Positions 30,472 through 43,089 of a stretch of 64,000 nucleotides of DNA are shown piece by piece. A program made the position numbers and the translations under genes. Every line of letters starts with the position of its first letter. Within the stretch, counting starts at the first letter, position 1. A model generated the notes under the pieces. It worked only from the letters and a program-made list of their open reading frames with translations, did not search any database and was not told where the DNA came from. The DNA is from Candidatus Methylopumilus turicensis (lineage in GTDB: Bacteria; Pseudomonadota; Gammaproteobacteria; Burkholderiales; Methylophilaceae): NCBI RefSeq assembly GCF_000953015.1, contig NZ_LN794158.1, positions 620,001-684,000 on the forward strand, given 5' to 3'.

Positions 30472-31800
30472 TTGAATAGCCTCTTTACCCCCAATCAACC
30501 TCAAGCGCCCTTAGCCGAACAGCTACGTCCACAAACTTTGGATGAGGTGGTTGGACAGGCCCATTTGCTTGGGCAAGGGAAGCCGCTTAGGCTTGCTTTC
30601 CAATCGGGCAAGCTGCCTTCCATGATTTTGTGGGGGCCGCCTGGTGTTGGTAAAACAACTTTGGCGCGGCTCATTGCCAATACGGCTGATGCTGAGTTTA
30701 TTCCTATCTCTGCGGTGCTTTCGGGCATTAAAGACATTCGTGAGGCGATTGAGCGTGCAGAGCATACCCTACAGCAATCTGGCCGTCGCACTATCATGTT
30801 TGTGGATGAAGTGCACCGATTCAACAAAGGTCAGCAAGATGCTTTCTTGCCTTTTGTTGAAAGTGGCTTGATTACATTTATTGGCGCAACCACAGAAAAC
30901 CCTTCGTTTGAAGTCAACAGTGCGCTCTTAAGCCGCGCTCAAGTATTTGTATTGAATGCACTATCGGAAGCAGAGCTTGGCGAGCTGCTCGCAAGAGCGC
31001 AGGCGACCATGGCGATGGAGATTAGCCTTGCCGATGAAGCTAAAGAACACGTCATTTCTTATGCGGATGGGGATGCAAGACGTTTGCTTAACTTTGTTGA
31101 GGGACTCTTTAACGCAGCTTCTTCAGCGAATATCACTCAAATTGATATGGTGTTTTTGCAGTCCACCATGGCGAGCAAAATGCGCCGGTTTGATAAAGGC
31201 GGCGAAGCATTTTACGACCAAATTTCGGCCCTCCATAAATCAGTGCGCGGCTCTAATCCTGACGGGGCACTTTATTGGATGCAGCGCATGTTAGATGGCG
31301 GTGCAGAGCCGCTTTATGTTGGTCGTCGTCTAGTGCGAATGGCGATTGAAGATATTGGATTAGCTGATCCGCGCGCGTTAGAGATTTGCTTAAATGCCTG
31401 CCAAACCTATGAGCGATTAGGCTCACCAGAAGGCGAATTGGCGTTTGCTAACGCTGTCGTTTACTTAGCCATTGCGGCTAAGAGTAATGCGGTTTACATG
31501 GCATACAACCAAGTCAAAGCCTTTGTCGCGCAGGATCAATCACGTCCTGTGCCGCTGCACTTACGAAATGCACCGACTAAGCTCATGAAGAGTTTAGACT
31601 ACGGTAAAAATTATCGTTATGCCCATAATGAAGCGGGTGCTTATGCTGCTGGCGAACAATACTTGCCTGACGGTTTAGAGGAAGTGAAATTTTACGAGCC
31701 GACAAATCGCGGGCTTGAAGGTAAAATAAGCGAAAAATTAGCGCATTTGGCTGAGTTAGACAAACAAGCCCTAGATAAAAAAGCTAAGGCCAAAAAGTAA
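30472..31800 (+). CDS. rarA: Replication-associated recombination protein A
   Basis: The 442-residue AAA+ ATPase (RarA/MgsA) acts at stalled replication forks. The Walker [15 protein letters not shown], Walker [16 protein letters not shown] and sensor 1 [12 protein letters not shown] motifs are clear, and the C-terminal tetramerisation domain is complete. The start is taken as TTG at 30472, since no ATG or GTG lies in frame between lolA and the conserved [16 protein letters not shown]. No good ribosome binding site precedes it, suggesting weak or coupled translation. Confidence 0.93.
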   Translation: MNSLFTPNQPQAPLAEQLRPQTLDEVVGQAHLLGQGKPLRLAFQSGKLPSMILWGPPGVGKTTLARLIANTADAEFIPISAVLSGIKDIREAIERAEHTLQQSGRRTIMFVDEVHRFNKGQQDAFLPFVESGLITFIGATTENPSFEVNSALLSRAQVFVLNALSEAELGELLARAQATMAMEISLADEAKEHVISYADGDARRLLNFVEGLFNAASSANITQIDMVFLQSTMASKMRRFDKGGEAFYDQISALHKSVRGSNPDGALYWMQRMLDGGAEPLYVGRRLVRMAIEDIGLADPRALEICLNACQTYERLGSPEGELAFANAVVYLAIAAKSNAVYMAYNQVKAFVAQDQSRPVPLHLRNAPTKLMKSLDYGKNYRYAHNEAGAYAAGEQYLPDGLEEVKFYEPTNRGLEGKISEKLAHLAELDKQALDKKAKAKK

Positions 31801-31805
31801 ATTAA

Positions 31806-33089
<1,284 letters not shown>

Positions 33090-33121
33090 CCACGGTCGCT
33101 CATTATGAAGTAAACAAAAAC

Positions 33122-33147
33122 TAGCCAGCTTGTCTGGCTATTTTTTT
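33122..33147 (+). terminator. Terminator of serS, overlapping the mltF stop
   Basis: TAGCCAG (33122-33128) pairs with CTGGCTA (33134-33140) around CTTGT and is followed by seven T. The right end of the stem contains the mltF stop codon (33138-33140, complement), and the T-run encodes mltF's last lysines. Confidence 0.9.
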
Positions 33148-34553
33148 GGCTTGAATTCAAACGCCTTGAATTCAAAATTGGGTGCGCCAGATTGGTGGGC
33201 CGCTTGGTATTTTTCTAAAATCCCATAATACGTGCGAATAGATTCAACAAATATGACAGGTGCACCACCACTCGCGTAGCCAAATTTTACGGTGCTGTAA
33301 TACTGTGCTTTATTAAGCAGTGGTAGCGTTGTTTTGATGTCAGCCCAGCTATCGGGATTTAATTTCATTCTACTGGCGAGCACTCTTGCGTCTTCTAGAT
33401 GTGCAAACCCAATGTTATAGGCAGCGAGCGCCATCCATGTGCGATCTGGCTCTGGAATACGTTCTGGCACTTGTCGTTTGAGGATGTTAATGTATTTTGC
33501 GCCGCCTAAAATACTTTGTTTGGCGTCTAACCGGTCCGTCACATCCATGGCATCTGCAGTTTGTTCCGTAAGCATCATCATGCCGCGAACGTTGGTGGGT
33601 GAAGTGTTGAATGGATCCCAGTGCGACTCTTGGTAACTGATCGATGCGAGTAGTCGCCAATCAATATCGGTTAACTCCTGGCCTTGCTTAAATAACGCCG
33701 CATATTTTGGCAGTGTGGTGTGGGTTAACTGTAAAAATTTGCTGACATCCACAGGAGCCAGGCGCTCTGTGTGTCCATAATACCGATCAATTAAGTTTTT
33801 AAGCCGACCATCCTGTTGGATGCGTTTAAAAAAATCGACAGATTTTGCATAGAGCCATGGGTCGCCACTTTTCGGAAAAGCCCATGCAATTTGTTCTGGC
33901 TCGGCCAGCGCCATGCCTTTACCAATATTAGGATAGAAGTTTTGTAAAATATCAATCATGCGGTCATCGGCGACCGTGTAATCTAAAACACCCATATTCA
34001 CTTGCTCAAGTAACTCATCAGTACTGCCAGTTTCTTGCCATGTCAGCAATGGATTGCTGGCTTGCAGGAATTTTAAACGCTCTGCATAGCTAGAGCCCTT
34101 TGGAACATGAATATGTTTGCCGATTAGCTCAGTGAGGCTTTTAGGTGAGGGCGTTTGGTCGATGCCGAAAGCAATATGTTGTTGCACATCCAGATAGCTA
34201 AGCCCGAATTTAACGACCTCTGCTCTTTGCGGCGTAATACTTAAGTTGGCGGCGGCAAAATGTGCCTTGCCAGATAATAGGGTTGGGATAACTTTACCCA
34301 GTTGATCTGCAATCACAAACTTGACTGAGAACTCAGGCCCTAACTCTTTAGCAAATAAATGGACTAAATCGTATTCAAAACCTGCATATTCATCTGCATT
34401 TTTTACATAGTAAGTATTGGGCCCATTTGATGTGACGACCACCAGTGTTTTACTGTCTTGGGCCTTGGGGAGGCTGAATTGTATTAGGTATGCTGAGATG
34501 GTAACGATCAGCATGAATAACAACCCCACCCCTAAAAGATATTGCTTTTTCAT
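33138..34553 (-). CDS. mltF: Membrane-bound lytic murein transglycosylase F
   Basis: The 471-residue protein has an N-terminal signal/membrane anchor (LLGVGLLFMLIVTISAYLI), a family 3 solute-binding-like regulatory domain (residues about 35-270) and a C-terminal SLT catalytic domain with the catalytic Glu in ISYQESHWDP and the GMMMLTEQTADAM motif. It cleaves peptidoglycan. The last residues KPKK are written by the T-tract of the opposing serS terminator. Confidence 0.93.
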   Translation of the reverse strand: MKKQYLLGVGLLFMLIVTISAYLIQFSLPKAQDSKTLVVVTSNGPNTYYVKNADEYAGFEYDLVHLFAKELGPEFSVKFVIADQLGKVIPTLLSGKAHFAAANLSITPQRAEVVKFGLSYLDVQQHIAFGIDQTPSPKSLTELIGKHIHVPKGSSYAERLKFLQASNPLLTWQETGSTDELLEQVNMGVLDYTVADDRMIDILQNFYPNIGKGMALAEPEQIAWAFPKSGDPWLYAKSVDFFKRIQQDGRLKNLIDRYYGHTERLAPVDVSKFLQLTHTTLPKYAALFKQGQELTDIDWRLLASISYQESHWDPFNTSPTNVRGMMMLTEQTADAMDVTDRLDAKQSILGGAKYINILKRQVPERIPEPDRTWMALAAYNIGFAHLEDARVLASRMKLNPDSWADIKTTLPLLNKAQYYSTVKFGYASGGAPVIFVESIRTYYGILEKYQAAHQSGAPNFEFKAFEFKPKK

Positions 34554-34710
34554 CGCCTCAGTTTCACTAAGTTTGCAGGTTTTGTCTAGTTAAAACATGT
34601 GAATTTTTGTGTGCTGTATTATTTAGTCGATGGTAAGTGGATGGCATTTATAAGTTTTTATCTTTAGTGTAAAGTTACGTCACTTAATTTTATTAATAGA
34701 AACGTAATCA

Positions 34711-35511
34711 ATGAAAAAAATAATATTCATGATGTCTCTTGCACTCTTAAGCCAAAACGCATTTGCGGCGCCAAAGGCGACGGTGGAGAGTGCTGCAACA
34801 GTGAATGACGTTGCGATTCCTTCAGCATTAATTGAGCGTAGTGTGAGTTTGAATGTGCAACAAGGTAAAAAAGACACGCCAGAACTTCGCCAGCTCATCA
34901 AAGAAGAATTTATTAATCGTGAAGTACTTGCTCAGCAAGCCGCTAAATTGGGTTTGGATAAAACGCCCGAAGGCCAAGCGGCATTTGCTGAATTAAAACG
35001 TAATTTTATGGTGGATTTGTTTTTGGCCGATTATGACAAACGCCATCCTATCAGCGACTCTGCATTAAAAGTGGAATATGACAGACAAATTGCGGCGATT
35101 GGTGAGCAAGCCTATGAGTACCGACTAAGCCATATTGTGACCAAGACAGAAGCGGATGCACGTGTGTTAATGGCAAAAATCAAAAAGGGTGAATCCTTTG
35201 CTAAGGTGGCTAAAGAAGGTTCTATTGACCCAAGCGCTAAAGAGAGCGGTGCCTTAGGTTGGTTGCTTCCTAATCAAATTGTGCCTGCGGTTGCAAACGT
35301 GGTTGTGAACTTAACGGAAGGTAGCATGAGTGCCGCGCCGATTGAGACGGCAGGCGGTTGGCAAATCGTGCGTTTGGAAGAAAAGCGTCAATTCAAAGCG
35401 CCTAAGTTTGACGATGTGATTCCTCAACTCCGTGCTGGATTACTACAACAGCAACGCATTGAAGCCATTAAGAAGTTAAGAGAGTCTGCAAAAGTAACAA
35501 GCAATATGTAA
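34711..35511 (+). CDS. Periplasmic peptidyl-prolyl isomerase, parvulin type
   Basis: The 266-residue protein has a signal peptide (cut after AFA), an N-terminal helical chaperone-like part (residues about 25-125) and one PpiC/parvulin domain (YRLSHIVTKTEADARVLMAKIKKG through SGALGWLLPNQIVP). It resembles PrsA/SurA-like foldases that act on outer-membrane proteins. It is divergent from mltF, with a 157-nt gap. Confidence 0.88.
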   Translation: MKKIIFMMSLALLSQNAFAAPKATVESAATVNDVAIPSALIERSVSLNVQQGKKDTPELRQLIKEEFINREVLAQQAAKLGLDKTPEGQAAFAELKRNFMVDLFLADYDKRHPISDSALKVEYDRQIAAIGEQAYEYRLSHIVTKTEADARVLMAKIKKGESFAKVAKEGSIDPSAKESGALGWLLPNQIVPAVANVVVNLTEGSMSAAPIETAGGWQIVRLEEKRQFKAPKFDDVIPQLRAGLLQQQRIEAIKKLRESAKVTSNM

Positions 35512-35526
35512 TTGCTTTAGGGCAAT

Positions 35527-35563
35527 AAAAAACGGCACTGGATTTCCAAGTGCCGTTTTTTTT
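35527..35563. terminator. Bidirectional terminator after the parvulin gene
   Basis: AAAACGGCACT (35527-35539 region) pairs with AGTGCCGTTTT (35549-35560), with T-runs on both strands. It lies between the convergent parvulin and ABC-F genes. Confidence 0.85.
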
Positions 35564-35592
35564 CGTACTTTTGGGCTTCTCGATTGCTTAGC

Positions 35593-37188
35593 CTACTCGA
35601 TTTCTTGGCTGGCCAAGTAATCTTCGTAGTTGCCAGAGTAATCAATAATGCCGTCCGCGCGAACATCAAAAATGCGGGTGGCTAATGTGCTTACAAATTC
35701 ACGGTCATGACTGACGAAGAATAATGTGCCATTGTATTTGTCTAGCGCCGTATTCAATGACTCAATCGATTCCATGTCCATGTGGTTGGTTGGTTCATCC
35801 ATCAGCAATACGTTGGTTTTAGCAAGCATCAACTTGCCAAACATCATACGGCCTTTTTCGCCACCTGAAAGCACTTTGACTGATTTTTTGAAGTCTTCGC
35901 CAGAGAATAATAGACGACCTAACATGCTACGCACGACTTGGTCATCATCACCTGCTTGCGTGAATTGCTTCATCCAGTCGAAGAGATTGAGGTCTGCTTC
36001 AAAGTCCGCGGCATGGTCTTGTGCAAAATAACCAATGTTCGCTTTTTCAGCCCACTTCACAGTGCCGTGGTTTGGTTTTAGATCGCCCGCTAAACAACGT
36101 AGGAGGGTGGTTTTACCAATCCCGTTTTCACCGATAATCGCAATTTTCTCGCCAGCTTCAACCAATAAATCAAAGTCATTAAACAAAACACGGTCGAAGC
36201 CATGGCTTAGTTTTTGCACCTCTACTGCGTTACGGTGCAGTTTTTCACGGTCATCGTATTCAAAGCGAATGAATGGATATTGACGGCTAGAAGGCTTGAT
36301 GTCTTCCACTTTAATTTTGTCGATTTGCTTAGCCCGGCTCGTCGCTTGTTTTGCTTTAGATGCATTCGCAGAGAAGCGACGGACGAAGTCTTGTAAGTCA
36401 GCGATTTGTTGTTTTGCTTTAGCGTTGTCTTTAGCCTGCTGAGCACGCGCCATGGTGGATGCTTCCATGAAGTCATCGTAGTTACCCGGATAAACAGTCA
36501 ATTTCGAATAGTCCATGTCCGCGGTATGTGTACATACTTGGTTTAAGAAGTGGCGATCATGCGAAATGATAATCATGGTGCAGTTGCGGTTATTTAAGAT
36601 ATCTTCTAACCAGCGAATCGTATTGATGTCCAAGTTATTGGTTGGTTCATCTAGTAGCAAGATGTCTGGGTTCGCAAATAGCGCTTGTGCCAGTAATACA
36701 CGAAGCTTCCAACCTGGCGCAACGGCGCTCATCAAGCCGGTATGTTGATCGATAGGAATGCCGACGCCTAATAGCAACTCACCAGCACGCGCTTCGGCAG
36801 TGTAGCCATCATATTCAGCGAACACAGCCTCAAGCTCTGCCGCTTTCATATAATCATCTTCAGTCGCTTCTGGGTTCATGTAAATGGCGTTCTTTTCTGA
36901 ATTCGCCTTCCACATTTGTTCATGCCCCATCATCACCACATCAAGCACACGTTGATCTTCATAGCCAAATTGGTCTTGGCGAAGCCATGCCATACGTTCG
37001 TTGCTATCCAAAGCAATATTGCCTGCGGTTGGCTCAAGCACGCCCGCTAAAATTTTCATGAAGGTTGATTTACCGCAACCATTCGCGCCGATGAGGCCAT
37101 AACGGTTACCGTCGCCAAATTTGACGGAGACGTTTTCAAAAAGTGGCTTTGCGCCAAACTGCATGGTGATGTTATTGCTAATAAGCAC
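35593..37188 (-). CDS. ybiT: ABC-F family ATPase, YbiT type
   Basis: The 531-residue cytoplasmic protein has two ABC ATPase domains and no membrane part. Walker A motifs are [15 protein letters not shown] and [15 protein letters not shown], and the second signature motif is [11 protein letters not shown]. An interdomain coiled-coil linker lies at residues about 235-285. ABC-F proteins act on the ribosome's E site. Its length and start [18 protein letters not shown] match YbiT, but a translation role for that member is inferred from the family. Confidence 0.92.
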   Translation of the reverse strand: MLISNNITMQFGAKPLFENVSVKFGDGNRYGLIGANGCGKSTFMKILAGVLEPTAGNIALDSNERMAWLRQDQFGYEDQRVLDVVMMGHEQMWKANSEKNAIYMNPEATEDDYMKAAELEAVFAEYDGYTAEARAGELLLGVGIPIDQHTGLMSAVAPGWKLRVLLAQALFANPDILLLDEPTNNLDINTIRWLEDILNNRNCTMIIISHDRHFLNQVCTHTADMDYSKLTVYPGNYDDFMEASTMARAQQAKDNAKAKQQIADLQDFVRRFSANASKAKQATSRAKQIDKIKVEDIKPSSRQYPFIRFEYDDREKLHRNAVEVQKLSHGFDRVLFNDFDLLVEAGEKIAIIGENGIGKTTLLRCLAGDLKPNHGTVKWAEKANIGYFAQDHAADFEADLNLFDWMKQFTQAGDDDQVVRSMLGRLLFSGEDFKKSVKVLSGGEKGRMMFGKLMLAKTNVLLMDEPTNHMDMESIESLNTALDKYNGTLFFVSHDREFVSTLATRIFDVRADGIIDYSGNYEDYLASQEIE

Positions 37189-37227
37189 GGTTAATTCCTA
37201 AAGTCTTTTAGTTAAATATTGAGTAGA

Positions 37228-37830
37228 TTAAAACTTGTTTTTAATCACTACTTCGTCCATGGTCAGTTGGCCGCCACGTGGCCAAGCGTCTTTAATGGCT
37301 TTGCCCACAGTTACAAACATGGTTGGGATGTGGTCTGCTGGTAAGTTAAGCAAGGTTGATACAGCATCAAAATCAAAGCCATCCATTGGGCAAGTGTCAT
37401 AACCCATTTCTTTAGCCGCTAGCATGATGTTCATGGCTGCCATGCCACAAGAGCGCATCGCTTCATCGCGTTGGGCTTGTGGATTGCCTGTGTAATATTG
37501 GGTAATCGCAGGCACTAAAAAGTCTTGCACAGCTTGCGGTGCATCTTTCCAATAGCGCTCTGGCTGTTTCGCCCAAGCTTGAACGTCTGCAACCAACACG
37601 ATGAGTGCTGATGCTTCAGTCACTTGTGATTGATTCCAACTCACGGCTTGAATTTGCGCACGCAAGGCTGCATCTTCAACCAACACAAAGCGCCAATGTT
37701 GAATATTGAAAGCCGTCGGTGCAAGCATCGCAAGCGACATCAACTTGTTAACCTCGGCTTCACTCATTTTATGCGCAGGATCGTAAGCCTTAATTGAACG
37801 GCGTGTTTCTATGGCAGTTGTAACATTCAT
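37228..37830 (-). CDS. Nitroreductase family protein
   Basis: The 200-residue flavoprotein belongs to the FMN-dependent nitroreductases, which reduce nitroaromatics or quinones with NAD(P)H. The family N-terminus AIETRRSIKAYDP, APTAFNIQHWRFVLVED and the C-terminal MGYDTCPMDGFD are present. The ATG at 37830 (with GGAATG upstream) is preferred to that at 37842. It lies 15 nt after the Gre-like gene on the same strand. Confidence 0.9.
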   Translation of the reverse strand: MNVTTAIETRRSIKAYDPAHKMSEAEVNKLMSLAMLAPTAFNIQHWRFVLVEDAALRAQIQAVSWNQSQVTEASALIVLVADVQAWAKQPERYWKDAPQAVQDFLVPAITQYYTGNPQAQRDEAMRSCGMAAMNIMLAAKEMGYDTCPMDGFDFDAVSTLLNLPADHIPTMFVTVGKAIKDAWPRGGQLTMDEVVIKNKF

Positions 37831-37845
37831 GGTGCATTCCATTTC

Positions 37846-38346
37846 TTAATAAGTAATCGTCATAATCTCTAAATTTAAATCGCCAGCAGGGCGCATCCAA
37901 CGAACGCTATCGCCAACTTTGTGGCCTATCAGCGCTTTTGCCAACGGTGAGGCATAGCTCACTGTATTAAGTGCAATATCTGCTTCATCCTCGCCCACGA
38001 TTTGAAAGTGATGTTGCTCACCTTCATCATCTTCCACCGTAACCGTCGTACCAAACACGACTGTTGTCGGGGCTTTATCTTTTGGTGTTTCAACCAAAAT
38101 GGCTTGCTCTAAACGTGCCTGCACGTAGCGTAAATCTCTATCTACCATCGCTAGTCGCTGCACAGCACTTGGGTCTTCTTTCTTTTGTGTCAATAACTCG
38201 CGCTCATCGAGTAGCGCATTTTCACTTTCCTTCAGCTGCGCCAAGCCTTTCGCTGTGACGTAATTGGGTAACTCGCTAATCGGGCGTTCTGGCAGCTCAG
38301 TGCCAGCAAGCTCTAAGTCGTCCTCTTTCACAAAACCGCGACTCAT
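37846..38346 (-). CDS. GreA/GreB-family protein in gua operon
   Basis: The 166-residue protein resembles the Gre transcription factors: N-terminal coiled coil (ELPNYVTAKGLAQLKESENAL) and a C-terminal FKBP-like domain (VVFGTTVTVEDDEGEQHHFQIVG ... SYASPLAKALIGHKVGD). The coiled-coil tip lacks the DLxENxEY/SENGDY segment with the two acidic residues that position the cleavage magnesium in GreA/GreB; it reads KKEDPSAVQRLAMVDRDLRY. It may therefore bind the RNA polymerase secondary channel without stimulating cleavage (as Gfh1 or Rnk do); this is inference. Start ATG 38346, 10 nt after guaA; an upstream in-frame start at 38430 inside guaA is not supported. Confidence 0.78.
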   Translation of the reverse strand: MSRGFVKEDDLELAGTELPERPISELPNYVTAKGLAQLKESENALLDERELLTQKKEDPSAVQRLAMVDRDLRYVQARLEQAILVETPKDKAPTTVVFGTTVTVEDDEGEQHHFQIVGEDEADIALNTVSYASPLAKALIGHKVGDSVRWMRPAGDLNLEIMTITY

Positions 38347-38356
38347 CTTTAAGCCT

Positions 38357-39943
38357 TTATTCCCATTCGATGGTGGCGGGTGGTTTTCCTGACACGTCAT
38401 ACACCACTCGGTTAATACCACGCACTTCATTGATGATGCGATTCGATACCCGACCTAACAGGCTGTAAGGCAGCTCTGCCCAGTTCGCCGTCATGAAGTC
38501 GCTAGTAAACACAGCGCGCAACGCGACTACATAATCGTAAGTGCGGCCATCACCCATCACGCCAACCGATTTCACTGGTAGGAACACAGTGAACGCTTGG
38601 CTGGTGAGTTCATACCAAGTTTTACCTGTGGCTTCATCTTTGGTGTTGCGAAGCTCTTCGATGAAAATAGCATCTGCTAAACGGAGTAGGTCAGCAAACT
38701 CTTTGTTTACAGCGCCCAAGATACGCACGCCTAAGCCTGGGCCTGGGAATGGATGGCGATACACCATGTCGTGCGGCAAACCAAGCGCGACGCCAAGTTC
38801 GCGCACTTCGTCTTTGAACAAGTCGCGCAGTGGTTCTAGTAGTTTTAAGCCTAGTTTTTCTGGCAAGCCGCCCACGTTGTGGTGGCTTTTAATCGTGACG
38901 GCTTTTTTAGATTTTGCGCCGCCAGATTCAATCACATCTGGGTAGATTGTGCCCTGCGCGAGCCATTTAGCATTCGCGAGTTTTTTAGCTTCAGATTGGA
39001 ATACTTCGACGAACTCTTTGCCGATGATTTTACGTTTTGCTTCAGGGTCAGAAACACCAGTTAATTCACCCATGAATTGTTCAGTGGCATCCACATGAAT
39101 CACTTTTGCATGTAAGCGTCCAGCAAACATTTCCATGACCATTTTGCCTTCATTAAGGCGAAGCAAGCCGTGGTCAACAAATACGCAGGTGAGTTGGTCG
39201 CCAATCGCACGGTGAATCAACGCTGCTGCAACGCTAGAATCTACACCACCTGAAAGACCAAGAATGACCTCTTCATTACCCACTTGCTCACGGATTTTAG
39301 CAACCGCTTCTTCAATATAATCGCCCATCACCCAATCGGCTTTTGTTTTGCAGATATCTAATACAAAGCGTCGTAGCATCGCATCGCCTTGCTTGGTGTG
39401 GGTCACTTCTGGGTGAAACTGCACAGCATAGAATTGACGTTCTTCATCTGCCATCGCCGCAATGGGGGTGGTGTCATTGCTGGCAATCACTTTGAAGCCA
39501 GCAGGTAATTCAGTCACTTTGTCGCCGTGGCTCATCCATACATTCAATAAGCCGTGACCTTCTGCATTCGTGCTGTCTTGAATGCCATCAAAAAGTGCAG
39601 AGTGATTACGTGCGCGCACTTCAGCAAAACCGAATTCACGTTTATTGCCAGCTTCTACTTTGCCGCCTAATTGTTGCGCCATGGTTTGCATGCCGTAACA
39701 GATGCCTAAAACTGGTACGCCTAGCGTAAATACAGCGTCTGGGGCTTTGTCGGTGTCTTCTTCATACACGCTGGCATGGCTGCCAGAAAGCACAATCCCT
39801 TGGGCGCCAAAGTTACGTACAAATTCGTCAGAAACGTCACAAGGATGCACCTCACAATAGACATGTGCCTCGCGAATGCGGCGGGCAATCAATTGGGTGA
39901 CTTGTGAGCCAAAATCTAAAATAAGAATTTTTTGATGAGACAT
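38357..39943 (-). CDS. guaA: GMP synthase (glutamine-hydrolysing)
   Basis: The 528-residue enzyme makes GMP from XMP. The N-terminal glutamine amidotransferase has the catalytic Cys in LGICYGMQ and His/Glu in FHPEVTHT. The central ATP-pyrophosphatase has [12 protein letters not shown], and the C-terminal dimerisation domain ends [17 protein letters not shown]. It lies 94 nt downstream of guaB, and the Gre-like gene follows. Confidence 0.96.
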   Translation of the reverse strand: MSHQKILILDFGSQVTQLIARRIREAHVYCEVHPCDVSDEFVRNFGAQGIVLSGSHASVYEEDTDKAPDAVFTLGVPVLGICYGMQTMAQQLGGKVEAGNKREFGFAEVRARNHSALFDGIQDSTNAEGHGLLNVWMSHGDKVTELPAGFKVIASNDTTPIAAMADEERQFYAVQFHPEVTHTKQGDAMLRRFVLDICKTKADWVMGDYIEEAVAKIREQVGNEEVILGLSGGVDSSVAAALIHRAIGDQLTCVFVDHGLLRLNEGKMVMEMFAGRLHAKVIHVDATEQFMGELTGVSDPEAKRKIIGKEFVEVFQSEAKKLANAKWLAQGTIYPDVIESGGAKSKKAVTIKSHHNVGGLPEKLGLKLLEPLRDLFKDEVRELGVALGLPHDMVYRHPFPGPGLGVRILGAVNKEFADLLRLADAIFIEELRNTKDEATGKTWYELTSQAFTVFLPVKSVGVMGDGRTYDYVVALRAVFTSDFMTANWAELPYSLLGRVSNRIINEVRGINRVVYDVSGKPPATIEWE

Positions 39944-39978
39944 AAGAAGTAAAAAGCCTATACGCTAAAAATAACGAA

Positions 39979-40018
39979 GGGCAAACGACTTTAATATGAA
40001 TATCAAAGCGGTTTGCCC
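39979..40018. repeat. Inverted repeat between guaB and guaA
   Basis: GGGCAAAC (39979-39986) and GTTTGCCC (40011-40018) form an 8-bp stem with a 24-nt loop in the guaB-guaA intergenic stretch. It has no T-run, so it is more likely an mRNA structure or protein site than a terminator. Confidence 0.55.
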
Positions 40019-40037
40019 AACAAAAGTCGGTTAAGAA

Positions 40038-41555
<1,518 letters not shown>

Positions 41556-41609
41556 TCATGAAACGTGTTTTGTAAGGAGATATTGCTTGATTAAAAACTT
41601 GTCGATGAC

Positions 41610-41936
41610 TTACTCAGCAATATCGCCCCCACCTTTTTTCATGACCTTGCCTTCAGCAGCGCGCTGGCGACGTACTTCTTTTGGGTCGGCAATCAGTGGA
41701 CGATAAATCTCAATGCGATCTAAATGACGCAGCTCAGTCTCTAGTTTAGTGAGCTTTCCAAAGATTCCAATTTTATTCACAGCTAAATCAATTTCCGGAA
41801 ATTTAGCCAACAATCCAGAAGCATGAATAGCCGCTTCAGCATTGGTGCCGCTGGGAACCTTCACTGGCAGAATCACTTGTTGATTCGGCAAGGCATAAGC
41901 TACTTCCACGATCATTTCATCAGAATGAGTATTCAC
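41610..41936 (-). CDS. rnfH: RnfH/RatB family ubiquitin-like protein
   Basis: The 108-residue protein is a small beta-grasp protein of the RnfH (YfjF/RatB) family; its function is unclear. The family segment VEVAYALPNQQVILPVKVP, NKIGIFGKLTKLETELRHLDRIEIYRPL and DPKEVRRQRA are recognisable. It follows ratA after 31 nt, the common ratA-rnfH pair next to smpB-ssrA. Confidence 0.9.
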   Translation of the reverse strand: MNTHSDEMIVEVAYALPNQQVILPVKVPSGTNAEAAIHASGLLAKFPEIDLAVNKIGIFGKLTKLETELRHLDRIEIYRPLIADPKEVRRQRAAEGKVMKKGGGDIAE

Positions 41937-41967
41937 AAAAAAGCCTTCGTTTTGATTATTAATAAAG

Positions 41968-42402
41968 TTATTGATTCAATGTATTGTCGGCACGCATGAC
42001 AAAAGAGTCAACAAAGGTGTTGGCAATATGGCTAAAAACCGGCGAAATGATTTGGCTTAAAAAAGCACTCGAAAACTCATACTCCAAGTGAAACTCAATC
42101 TTGCAGGCTTGATCACTCAAGGCGGTAAAGCGCCAATTGCCCTCAAAGTGTTTAAACGGACCATCTTTAAACTGCATGTCCATTGCGTAAGGAAAGCGTT
42201 TTTGATTTTTTGTGGTGAACTGTTGTTTAAGACCATGAAAATCAATATAAATCGTTGCCGAAGTGATGGCATCTGTACGCTCAATCAAATCCACGCCACC
42301 GCACCAAGGCAGAAACTCGGTGTAATGTTCAACATCGTCCACCAAATTAAACATCTGTGCCGCAGAGTGGTGGACTAAAACGGTTTTTTCAACTTTTACC
42401 AT
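41968..42402 (-). CDS. ratA: RatA family START/coenzyme Q-binding protein
   Basis: The 144-residue protein has the polyketide cyclase/START fold of the RatA/COQ10 family. Family elements are MVKVEKTVLVHHSAAQMFNLVDDVEHYTEFLPWC and the C-terminal FSHIANTFVDSFVMRA. E. coli RatA was described as a toxin that blocks ribosome subunit joining, while eukaryotic relatives bind ubiquinone; which role applies here is open. It is divergent from smpB. Confidence 0.9.
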   Translation of the reverse strand: MVKVEKTVLVHHSAAQMFNLVDDVEHYTEFLPWCGGVDLIERTDAITSATIYIDFHGLKQQFTTKNQKRFPYAMDMQFKDGPFKHFEGNWRFTALSDQACKIEFHLEYEFSSAFLSQIISPVFSHIANTFVDSFVMRADNTLNQ

Positions 42403-42427
42403 GCTTTATTTATGCTTTTGCGAGTGA

Positions 42428-42460
42428 GCCTTTGAAGCGTGAGTTTATCTTTTCAAAGGC
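42428..42460. repeat. Inverted repeat between ratA and smpB
   Basis: GCCTTTGAA (42428-42436) and TTCAAAGGC (42452-42460) are perfect 9-bp arms with a 15-nt spacer, located in the 105-nt region between the divergent ratA and smpB genes. It may be a regulator site; no T-run makes it a terminator. Confidence 0.55.
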
Positions 42461-42507
42461 AAGTAGAGTAAAATGCTATTTTAAGCTATTTAAGCCCGCG
42501 TGTATTA

Positions 42508-42963
42508 ATGAGCATTGCCCAAAATAAAAAAGCGTTTCACGACTTTTTCATCGAAGAAAAATACGAAGCTGGTATTGTCCTTGAAGGATGGGAAGTCAAA
42601 GCGATTCGGGATAACCGCGCCAACATCAAAGAAGCCTATGTGATTATTCAACGTGGCGAAGTCTATTTGATTGGCTGTCATGTCACGCCCATGGGCGCTG
42701 CCTCTACACATATTCGTCCTGATGCGATTAGAACACGCAAGCTACTTTTACATAACGAAGAAATCGCCAAGCTGATTGGCAAAGTCGAACGCGCTGGTTA
42801 TACGTTAGTGCCACTGGATTTACACTTTAAAGATGGACGCGTCAAAGTGCAGATTGGTCTTGCCAAAGGTAAGAAGCAATATGACAAACGTGAGGCCGAG
42901 AAAGAAAAAGACTGGAAGCGTGAGCAGGGCTCCATCATGAAAAGTCACAATAAAATGGCTTAA
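42508..42963 (+). CDS. smpB: SsrA-binding protein SmpB
   Basis: The 151-residue protein binds tmRNA and brings it to stalled ribosomes. It has the family motifs [37 protein letters not shown] and the basic C-terminal tail [19 protein letters not shown] that enters the mRNA channel. Its partner ssrA begins 127 nt downstream on the same strand. Confidence 0.96.
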   Translation: MSIAQNKKAFHDFFIEEKYEAGIVLEGWEVKAIRDNRANIKEAYVIIQRGEVYLIGCHVTPMGAASTHIRPDAIRTRKLLLHNEEIAKLIGKVERAGYTLVPLDLHFKDGRVKVQIGLAKGKKQYDKREAEKEKDWKREQGSIMKSHNKMA

Positions 42964-43007
42964 CCTTGCTGTTGGTCATATTCTTAGTTCACACCATAAA
43001 TAGCGCG

Positions 43008-43013
43008 TATAAT
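43008..43013 (+). promoter_or_regulatory. Likely -10 box of ssrA
   Basis: A perfect TATAAT follows a GC-rich GCGCG stretch; the -35 is poor (TTAGTT at 18 nt). It would give a precursor with a leader of about 70 nt before the mature tmRNA 5' end, which RNase P would remove. Confidence 0.5.
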
Positions 43014-43089
43014 TAAAATTATTAATAGATGTCCTCTTGAAATATGCAAGAAACACACCATCTAGTAATCACTGAAATACAAACTACCC

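Noticed and set aside
38347-38430. An N-terminal extension of the Gre-like protein starting inside guaA.
   Set aside because: The extra 28 residues come from the antiparallel reading of guaA's end and do not resemble Gre proteins; ATG 38346 follows guaA by 10 nt and begins with the family-like MSRGFVKEDD.
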